A DNA stretch of 64,000 nucleotides from Polyangium fumosum (lineage in GTDB: Bacteria; Myxococcota_A; Polyangia; Polyangiales; Polyangiaceae). A program made the position numbers and the translations under genes. Of the stretch, positions 1 through 6,236 are shown in pieces. The first letter of the stretch is position 1. Each line of letters opens with the position of its first letter. The notes below the pieces were generated by a model, which saw only the letters and a program-made list of their open reading frames with translations, was not told the DNA's origin and ran no database searches. The stretch spans positions 1 to 64,000 of the forward strand of contig NZ_SSMQ01000040.1 of the NCBI RefSeq assembly GCF_005144585.1, in the 5' to 3' direction.

Positions 1-1
1 G

Positions 2-1369
2 GGCGTCGGCGGCGCGGGGGGCGCGGGGGGCGCGGGCGGAGCCGGCGGCGCGGGCGGAATGGGCGGCGCGGGCGGCGCGGGCGGCGGCGATCCGGGCGAA
101 AGCTGCACGGATACGGGCGGCCTCACGCCCGAGGAGCTGCTCGCGCCGATCGACACGTTCGTGATCCTGATGATGGAGAATCGCTCGTTCGACCATTACC
201 TCGGCAGCTTGCGCCTGGTCGAAGGCCGCGACGTGATCGGCCTCGACGGCACGGAAAAGAACCCGGCGCCGGACGGATCGTCGGTCCCCGTCTGGAAGCT
301 CGCCGATTTCACCCCCGAGGACCCGCCGCACAACTGGGACGCCGCGCATACGCAGTGGAATGGCGGCAAGAACGATGGGTTCGTCCTGGCGCATGCGGGA
401 TCGGCCCAGGCGGACGTGATGGGGTATCATATCCGGGAGCAGCTCCCGATCCTGTATGCGCTGGCCGACGCGCATGCCGTGTGCGAGCGGTGGTTTGCCT
501 CGGTCATGGGACCGACCTGGCCGAACCGGTATTACCTGCACGGCGCGACGAGCAAGGGGCAAAAGGGGAACCTGCCCGTCTTCGGGTATGACAGCGTCTT
601 CAAGTACCTCGACGAAGCCAAGGTGAGCCACAAGGTCTATTACCACGACATCGCGTGGTGCTCGGGCGCGTATCTGAAGACGAGCGGGCTCGCCAAGATC
701 GAGAAGTTCTTCGAGGACGCGGCGGCGGGCACGTTACCGAACGTGGTCTTCCTCGACCCGCAGTTCTTTGGCGCGGGCGCGAACGACGACCACCCGGATC
801 ACGACATCCGGCTCGGGCAGGCGCTCCTCGCGAGCGTGTACACGGCGCTCGCCAAGAGCCCGCAATGGGGCCGGTGCATGTTCATCCTCACCTACGACGA
901 GCACGGCGGGTTTTTCGACCACGTCGCGCCGCCGACGACACAGGACGACGAGGACGACTTCAGGCAACTCGGCTTCCGCGTGCCCTCCCTCGTGGCCGGC
1001 CCGTTCGCGCGGAAGGGATGCACGGTGGGCACGACCTTCGAGCACGTCTCGGTGATTCGCACCTTGTGCCGGAGGTTTGGTTTGCCGACGTGGAACAAGC
1101 GGATTGCCGCGGCGAACGATCTCTCGTCGTGCCTCCAGCCGGCGTATTTCGCGGACCCGCGGCCCCCGGTGGAGCTGCCGCCGGTGGACATTTCGATGGC
1201 CGAGCTTCTGGCGCGCCGCGAGAACACGGAGGCGCACGCGGAGCTGCGGGAGGTGCTCGATCGAGGGCTCGTTCCGGAGCACCTCGATCGGCGCGGGGAG
1301 GGAATGGAGATTGCGAAGCGGGTGATCGAGGCGGGGGCGAAGCTGGGAGCGGTGCGAATTCGGGATTGA
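2..1369 (+). CDS. Secreted phosphoesterase (phospholipase C / acid phosphatase family), 5' end outside window
   Basis: The frame is open to the left edge, so the true start lies upstream and the ATG at 59 is only an internal Met. The visible part begins with a Gly/Ala-Gly-Gly linker typical of myxobacterial lipoproteins. The catalytic domain follows: the motif FVILMMENRSFDHYLG is the metal-binding signature of the phosphoesterase superfamily (PLC/AcpA), with later conserved segments FILTYDEHGGFFDHV and VPSLVAGPFARKG. Family members hydrolyse phospholipids or phosphomonoesters outside the cytoplasm. A lipoprotein signal upstream is inferred, not seen. The next gene is convergent, ending 10 bp away. 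Family assignment is firm; the substrate is unknown. Confidence 0.88.
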   Translation, partial: GVGGAGGAGGAGGAGGAGGMGGAGGAGGGDPGESCTDTGGLTPEELLAPIDTFVILMMENRSFDHYLGSLRLVEGRDVIGLDGTEKNPAPDGSSVPVWKLADFTPEDPPHNWDAAHTQWNGGKNDGFVLAHAGSAQADVMGYHIREQLPILYALADAHAVCERWFASVMGPTWPNRYYLHGATSKGQKGNLPVFGYDSVFKYLDEAKVSHKVYYHDIAWCSGAYLKTSGLAKIEKFFEDAAAGTLPNVVFLDPQFFGAGANDDHPDHDIRLGQALLASVYTALAKSPQWGRCMFILTYDEHGGFFDHVAPPTTQDDEDDFRQLGFRVPSLVAGPFARKGCTVGTTFEHVSVIRTLCRRFGLPTWNKRIAAANDLSSCLQPAYFADPRPPVELPPVDISMAELLARRENTEAHAELREVLDRGLVPEHLDRRGEGMEIAKRVIEAGAKLGAVRIRD

Positions 1370-1378
1370 TCGAATGCG

Positions 1379-2152
1379 TCAGCCGGGCGCGCCGGAGGCC
1401 TCTTCGGGCGCCTGGCTGCGATCGCCGCGCGGGCCGTAGAGGTGCGTCAGCTCGAAGGCGGCGGCGAGGGCGGGTTGTTTCGCCTCGCGGGCCGCCGCGC
1501 GCGCGGCTTTGCGGGCGGAGCGGGCGAGCGTGACGATGATCCCGTCGATCAGATCGAGCTGCTCGGTCGCGGCCACGGTGCTTTGCCCTTCGCGCTCCTT
1601 GGCGGCGGCGCGCAAGGTGCTCGCGGCTTTCCCGAGGCGCGCGATGGCGTCCGGGCCGCCGCGGTCGTGCACGACGGCCGCCACGCCTTGCTGGTTCAAG
1701 GCCTCGCGCAGGGTGTCGAGCTGGATGGCGAGCTTTTCGGCGTCGTCCTGGGAAGCGCGTGTTTGATCGAGGGCGACCTCGATCGAATGGGCGGCCGTCT
1801 CGTCGCCCTTTTCTTCGAGCGTATTGCGGCCGGTGTGGAGGATGCTGCGGGCGGTCTCGCGGACGCTTTTCCCTTCCTTCAGCGCAGCGACGAAGCCCTT
1901 GTTCGTGAGCTTGCGTTGTCCTGCGACCTCGGCGCGCCCGACGCCGGCATCGATGAGGGAGCCGCGCGCGTCCGAGAGCCGGGCGCCGTCGGCGGCATTG
2001 AAGCCGTGGTGTTCGAGGGCGGGGGCGTACTTGTGGAGGGCTTCGAGGGTCTTGTTGGCCTGGTTCAGGGTATCGGTGGAGCCGAACTGCTTGCCGATGC
2101 GGAGGTACTCCTGGCGTGCCTTGGGAGCGATGGTGGTTGTATCGAGGGGCAT
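1379..2152 (-). CDS. Hypothetical helical protein
   Basis: Unrecognised 257-residue protein. I chose the ATG at 2152 (MPLDTTTIAPKARQ) because AAAGGA lies about 7 nt upstream; a 20-residue longer version would begin inside that leader. It is almost wholly alpha-helical, rich in Ala, Arg and Glu. The C-terminal third has a run of Ala/Arg helices (ARSARKAARAAAREAK). There is no signal peptide or membrane segment, so it is probably cytosolic. A divergent ~470-bp region carrying a 21-bp repeat array separates it from the ATPase/DUF4435 operon. No function is proposed. Confidence 0.7.
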   Translation of the reverse strand: MPLDTTTIAPKARQEYLRIGKQFGSTDTLNQANKTLEALHKYAPALEHHGFNAADGARLSDARGSLIDAGVGRAEVAGQRKLTNKGFVAALKEGKSVRETARSILHTGRNTLEEKGDETAAHSIEVALDQTRASQDDAEKLAIQLDTLREALNQQGVAAVVHDRGGPDAIARLGKAASTLRAAAKEREGQSTVAATEQLDLIDGIIVTLARSARKAARAAAREAKQPALAAAFELTHLYGPRGDRSQAPEEASGAPG

Positions 2153-2213
2153 GGGGTGTCCTTTCCGTGAGAGGAAGGCGAGGCGTGATGTCGCGTGATG
2201 ACGGTAACGCACC

Positions 2214-2555
2214 GGGGCGTCTCGGAAAGGACGGAATTGTGCTCTGGAGCGCTGGGGGGCGTCTCGAAGTTGACGGGAGGTGCCTCGAAGCGGGGCCGGG
2301 GCGTCTCGGAGGAGGTTCGGGGCGTCGAGGTACGGGGAGGGAGCGCCGATGTACGGGGAAGGGGGCGTCTCGAAGGAACTCGTGGGCGTCGATGTACGGA
2401 GACGGGGGCGTCTCGGAGGAGCTGCCGGGCGTCGAGGTACGGGGACGGGGGCGTCGCGGAGGAGCTGCCGGGCGCCGAGGTACGGCGAGGGAGCGCCGAT
2501 GTACGGGGAAGGGGGCGTCGCGGAGGAGCTGCCGGGCGGCGAGGTAGGGGGGCGG
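2214..2555. repeat. Array of ~16 degenerate 21-22 bp repeats between divergent genes
   Basis: This fills most of the gene-free stretch 2153-2625. Phase markers GGGGCGTCTCG/GGGGCGTCGCG occur at 2214, 2256, 2298, 2362, 2405, 2448 and 2512, spaced 42, 42, 64, 43, 43 and 64 bp. Between them lie half-units starting GGGCGTCGAGGTACGG (for example 2319, 2384, 2427, 2470) and a third type, GAGCGCCGATGTACGG (2341, 2491). The array is therefore about 16 units of 21-22 bp in a 2-2-3-2-2-3 order. Because 43 and 64 are not multiples of three, the array is unlikely to code for protein. No promoter motif could be picked out inside it. Confidence 0.8.
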
Positions 2556-2625
2556 GGAGGGGCGGCGAGCCGAAAGCGGCGCGAGGTAGCGGTCGCTGGG
2601 TGATCCGGGTAGGCTGGCGTCCACC

Positions 2626-3861
2626 ATGACGACCAGCCCGCGGGTACGGCGGATCAAGGTGAAGGGTCTGTTCGGGATCTTCGACCATGAGATTCCGCTC
2701 AATATGGCTGAGCGGATCACGATCCTGCATGGGCCGAACGGGTATGGGAAGACGAAGATCCTGGAGATGGTGGATGCGCTCCTGGATGGACCGCTCGATG
2801 AGCTGACATCCGTACCTTTCGAATCATTTGCGGTTGAGTTCGAAGCGGGCGGGATCCTGGAGGTGGTTCATACCTGTCATTCGGACGGCCTCTATGAAGG
2901 GCTTACGGACCTCGCGGGGCTTGTCGTAACCTACCAGCGGTCCCCTGCAATGAAGCCGGAGGTCATGGAAGGCGCTGATCTCCTCCCCAAGCTTCCGTTC
3001 GGTGATCTCGATGATTTGAGGGCGAAGGCTTCGCGTCAGGTACACGAATGGATCGGCGAGAGGTGTGGTGAGACGAGGACCCTATCGATTGTTACCCAAC
3101 GCCTCCTTCAGGAACATCGTCCCTCCCGGTTCGAGCAACAGATCGTCCCCGCGGTCCTCGGGCATTCGGACGCCGTCGTGCAACTTATCCAGGTAAAACT
3201 CGCGGCATACGCGGCGCATGCCCAGGTGCTGGATAGCACGTTCCTCGATCGATTATTTCAACCGCAGCAGGTGCTCTCCGTCGGCGAGGCGGAGGTCCGC
3301 TTGCAGCATCTCGAGGAGAAGCGAGCGCGGCTGATTCGACTCGGGGTGCTCGAACCCGAGCGCGAAGCTCCCAGGAAGCTACCGCCGCTCGAAGAATCGA
3401 AGCGCGACGTTCTTACGGTGTACCTCGATCATACGGAGAGCAAGCTCGAGGTGCTCGAAGACCTCGCGCGGCGGATCGATCTACTCACGGCAGCCATCAA
3501 CAGGCGTTTCGCCTACAAGCGTATGAGCATCTCGCGGGAGGATGGCTTCGTGTTCCACTCCTTGTTCGACGGGTCGATCATCCCGCTGGAGAGCCTTTCT
3601 TCGGGCGAGCAACACGAACTCGTCCTCCTCTCCACGTTGCTCTTCCACGTGAGCCCTGGTGTCCTGGTCCTCATCGACGAGCCGGAAATTTCTCTCCATC
3701 TCGCCTGGCAAAGTGAGTTCCTCGACGATCTCTTGGAGATGGTCAAGCTGGGCGGCTTCGACGTTCTCGTCGCCACCCACTCCCCGGCCATCATCAACGA
3801 TCGCTGGGACCTGACGGTCGAGCTGAAGGGCCCGGAGTTGCCCGCCAAGGCCGCCGAATGA
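2626..3861 (+). CDS. AAA/ABC-type ATPase of a PARIS-like (AriA-like) operon
   Basis: 411-residue ATPase of the AAA15/OLD-like ABC ATPase group. Visible motifs are Walker A GPNGYGKT at residues 36-43, an ABC signature-like SSGEQ at about 325, Walker B VLVLIDEPE at about 346-354, and a switch histidine in ATHSP at about 385. The middle third (about 170-310) is helical and probably coiled coil, as expected between the two ATPase halves. The stop overlaps the DUF4435 gene by 4 bp (ATGA), so translation is coupled. In PARIS, AriA is such an ATPase and holds the TOPRIM effector AriB inactive until a phage trigger appears. Codon third positions are less G/C-biased than in neighbours, which hints at transfer. 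Other OLD-like pairs remain possible. Confidence 0.85.
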   Translation: MTTSPRVRRIKVKGLFGIFDHEIPLNMAERITILHGPNGYGKTKILEMVDALLDGPLDELTSVPFESFAVEFEAGGILEVVHTCHSDGLYEGLTDLAGLVVTYQRSPAMKPEVMEGADLLPKLPFGDLDDLRAKASRQVHEWIGERCGETRTLSIVTQRLLQEHRPSRFEQQIVPAVLGHSDAVVQLIQVKLAAYAAHAQVLDSTFLDRLFQPQQVLSVGEAEVRLQHLEEKRARLIRLGVLEPEREAPRKLPPLEESKRDVLTVYLDHTESKLEVLEDLARRIDLLTAAINRRFAYKRMSISREDGFVFHSLFDGSIIPLESLSSGEQHELVLLSTLLFHVSPGVLVLIDEPEISLHLAWQSEFLDDLLEMVKLGGFDVLVATHSPAIINDRWDLTVELKGPELPAKAAE

Positions 3862-4724
3862 GCAACGCGATGCGCGATGCTATTGACGGTGCGTACATCG
3901 CCAACAGCATCCGGATGCTGCGCTCTCATCACCGCGGGTCCTTCCTCGTCGTGGAGGGGGAGAGCGACAAGCGGTTCTTCGACTGGTTCATCGACAAGGG
4001 CGCATGCAAGATCGTCGTGGCCTACGGGCGCGACAAGGCGCTCGATGCGCTTCAACGCTTGCAGACTCCACCCCTGGGCGGCGTTCTCTTCGTCCTTGAC
4101 GCCGATTTCGACATCCTCGAAGGCCGGAGCCCTCCTTCCGTGAGCGTGGTTTTCACGGATACGCACGACCTGGAAACCATGCTCCTCGCCTCGCCGGCCT
4201 TCGAGAAGCTGCTTTTGCAGGTCGCGAAAGAGGAAAAGGTCGACAAATTTCGCGAGCAGCACGGTGACCTGCGCGCGTGCCTCCTCCGATGCGGGAAAGA
4301 GCTCGGCTACTTGCTTTGGCTGTCCCGGAAGGACGGGCTCAATCTCAAGTTCGAGGGGCTCACATTGGGCGACTTCATCAACGAGAAGACGCTCCTTCTC
4401 AATCCAGCGGAGATGGTCAAGGCCGTCGCGAATCACTCGCAGCGCCTCGACCTCAAAGGCGAGGCGTTCCTCGCCCGGCTCACGGCCATGCACGACGACG
4501 CCCACGATCCCTGGCATGTGTGCTGCGGGCACCACCTGACCGAGATCCTGGCGCTCGCCCTGCGCAAGGCGTGGGCGACGAACGACCGAGGCAAGCTCGA
4601 TGGGTCGATGGTCGAGCGGATGCTGATGCTCGCTTACGACGAGGGGCTCTTCGCCACGACGCAGATCTACGCGTCCATCCGCACCTGGGAGGCGTTGCAT
4701 CCCCCATTCATCGTGCTCCGCTGA
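3858..4724 (+). CDS. DUF4435 TOPRIM-like protein (AriB-like effector)
   Basis: 288-residue protein matching the DUF4435 pattern, a TOPRIM-like fold. The sequence shows VVEGESDKRFF (E33, D37), then VLDADFD (D81, D83, D85), then DTHDLETML (D101, D104, E106). These acidic clusters are the expected metal-binding residues. In PARIS the DUF4435 partner AriB is a nuclease that cleaves a host tRNA after release from AriA. Size, order and 4-bp overlap with the ATPase gene all fit. DUF4435 also occurs with ATPases in systems whose function is unknown, so the PARIS label is an inference. The stop codon abuts the stop of the next, convergent gene with no spacer. Confidence 0.85.
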   Translation: MSNAMRDAIDGAYIANSIRMLRSHHRGSFLVVEGESDKRFFDWFIDKGACKIVVAYGRDKALDALQRLQTPPLGGVLFVLDADFDILEGRSPPSVSVVFTDTHDLETMLLASPAFEKLLLQVAKEEKVDKFREQHGDLRACLLRCGKELGYLLWLSRKDGLNLKFEGLTLGDFINEKTLLLNPAEMVKAVANHSQRLDLKGEAFLARLTAMHDDAHDPWHVCCGHHLTEILALALRKAWATNDRGKLDGSMVERMLMLAYDEGLFATTQIYASIRTWEALHPPFIVLR

Positions 4725-6089
4725 TCAAGGCACCATCGTCGCCGCCACATGCGTCACATTCGCCACCCCGGGCACCGCCGCCAGCGTCGCCTGCGCCCCA
4801 TTCACCCGCGCATGTTTCAGCGTCCCGCCCGTCGTATACACGATCTCCGCGTCGGCCCCTGACAACCCCGGGAGCACGACCGGCATGGAGGACGGCGTCT
4901 GCGGGACCTCGATCGTCGTGGCCGCGCCCCACGCCCCGTCCTTTCCGCGCACGAAGTAGATCCCGTCGTTCAGCACGCCGCGATACGCCACGACGAAATC
5001 CCCCGCGGCCGTCGCAGCCACGGCCGGGGAAAGCCCCGTCGTCGCCGTGCCCACGGTCTCCTCCGCAGACCACGTATTCTGCGGGGTGACGAGCTTGACC
5101 ATGCAGATCCGATTGTCGCCTTGCCGCACGTAGAACATGCGCACGTCCTGATCCGCGTCGACGAGCACGAAGGGGCGCAGCCAATTCGCGACGAGCGAGG
5201 TCGGCACCTGCGCCGAAGGCGTCCACGCGCTCCCGGGGCCGATCTTCGCGAGGGAATAAAGGTGCGCGTCGTCGCCCGCATACACCGCGTACACCCCCGC
5301 CGCGCCGTCGCTCGCGAGGGCCGTCGCGCTCGGGCCGAAGGCCTGGAATTGCACCATGCCCGCGGGCATCGGCCCGAACGGGCCAAAGGCGCCGCCCTCG
5401 TGTTGCGCGAAGTAATGCTTGTTGTCCGTGCCGAGGAACGTCATCAGCGTGGCCACGCCGAGCGGGGAAGCCGCGGGCCCATCCTGCGCGAATCCGAAGC
5501 TGCCGACCTTTTGCACGGCCCCGAAGCCCCCGGCCTTCGTCCACGTCGCCCAGAAGAGCTCGTTGTTTTCGGCCGCATTCGCGCTCTGGCGCCGCAGGAC
5601 CGCGACCACGCCCTCCGCGCGGGGCGCGAGCCCGGCCGCGGAGAACTGGAGGTTGATCGAGCCCGTGGCCCAGCCGGCGGCCGGATCGTAATGGGCTTCC
5701 CCCGCGCCCGGGCCCGCGAGCACGAGCATCGTACCCGTGGGATTCCCGCCCCCGGCGCCGCCCGCGCCGCCCGCGCCGCCCATACCGCCCGCGCCAGCCA
5801 TACCGCCCGCGCCAGCCATACCGCCCGCGCCGCCCGCGCCGCCCATTCCCCCGGCGCCGCCGCCGCTGCCGCCCGCGCCGCCCATTCCACCCACGCCGCC
5901 GCTGCCGCCCATTCCGCCATTCCCACCGCCCGCGCCGCCCGTTCCGGTGCTGCTCGCGGAGGACGACGAGGACGAACTGCTCGCGGCGATCGAGGCGCCT
6001 GCCCCGGACGTGAAATCAGGCAACTCGGAGCCTTGCGCGCAGCCGAAGAGGGGGACGAGCGCCGCGAGCGCGACGAGGCGGGGAAGCAT
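4725..6089 (-). CDS. Gly-rich linker lipoprotein with propeller-like domain
   Basis: 454-residue predicted lipoprotein. The signal peptide ends in a lipobox (LVPLFGC, Cys17). Residues about 45-115 are a low-complexity Gly-Gly-Met/Ala linker. The rest looks like a beta-rich, possibly beta-propeller or sialidase-like domain: short strands with recurring W, G and Y (GFGAVQKVGSFGFAQ, PAVAATAAGDFVVAYRG). No catalytic motif is recognised. It probably sits on the outer membrane or cell surface. It is convergent with the DUF4435 gene and does not belong to that operon. Confidence 0.75.
   Translation of the reverse strand: MLPRLVALAALVPLFGCAQGSELPDFTSGAGASIAASSSSSSSSASSTGTGGAGGGNGGMGGSGGVGGMGGAGGSGGGAGGMGGAGGAGGMAGAGGMAGAGGMGGAGGAGGAGGGNPTGTMLVLAGPGAGEAHYDPAAGWATGSINLQFSAAGLAPRAEGVVAVLRRQSANAAENNELFWATWTKAGGFGAVQKVGSFGFAQDGPAASPLGVATLMTFLGTDNKHYFAQHEGGAFGPFGPMPAGMVQFQAFGPSATALASDGAAGVYAVYAGDDAHLYSLAKIGPGSAWTPSAQVPTSLVANWLRPFVLVDADQDVRMFYVRQGDNRICMVKLVTPQNTWSAEETVGTATTGLSPAVAATAAGDFVVAYRGVLNDGIYFVRGKDGAWGAATTIEVPQTPSSMPVVLPGLSGADAEIVYTTGGTLKHARVNGAQATLAAVPGVANVTHVAATMVP
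5738..5945 (-). repeat. Coding low-complexity Gly-Gly linker repeat
   Basis: Nine-base-type repeats, read on the minus strand as variations of GGCGGCGCGGGCGG, encode GGMGG/GGAGG/GGSGG units in the lipoprotein 4725-6089. Similar tracts occur at 2-90, 8700-8935 and 11998-12250. They act as flexible spacers between lipid anchor or tail and folded domain, and their length could change by slippage. Confidence 0.85.
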
Positions 6090-6200
6090 GCGCCAGTTGT
6101 CGCTCGAATCCGCGCTGCGTCAAGATTTCGGATTCGAACCCGAGAGGCGGGCCCGTCCCGGTCATGAAATGGGAGAAGATTCCGCCGCGGCCACTTTCCC

Positions 6201-6211
6201 TTGACGGTCAA
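6201..6211. promoter_or_regulatory. Palindrome TTGACGGTCAA before the kelch gene
   Basis: A perfect 5-1-5 inverted repeat, followed by a third TTGAC at 6216. It lies 25 bp before the ATG at 6237 of the kelch-repeat gene, in the divergent gap shared with the lipoprotein starting at 6089. It could be an operator or a -35-like element; no convincing -10 is seen. Confidence 0.35.
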
Positions 6212-6236
6212 GGGGTTGACGCGGATATCGTCGCGC

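Noticed and set aside
2214-2555. CRISPR array
   Set aside because: Units are contiguous 21-22 bp repeats without unique spacers, are not identical, and no cas genes are present.
960-2720. 586-residue minus-strand frame spanning the repeat region
   Set aside because: It crosses the phosphoesterase and hypothetical genes in a different frame. It is Pro/Arg-rich, and the repeat spacing is not a multiple of three.
3513-4700. 395-residue antisense frame under the DUF4435 gene
   Set aside because: It is a shadow of the ATPase/DUF4435 genes, with no domain and no start signal.
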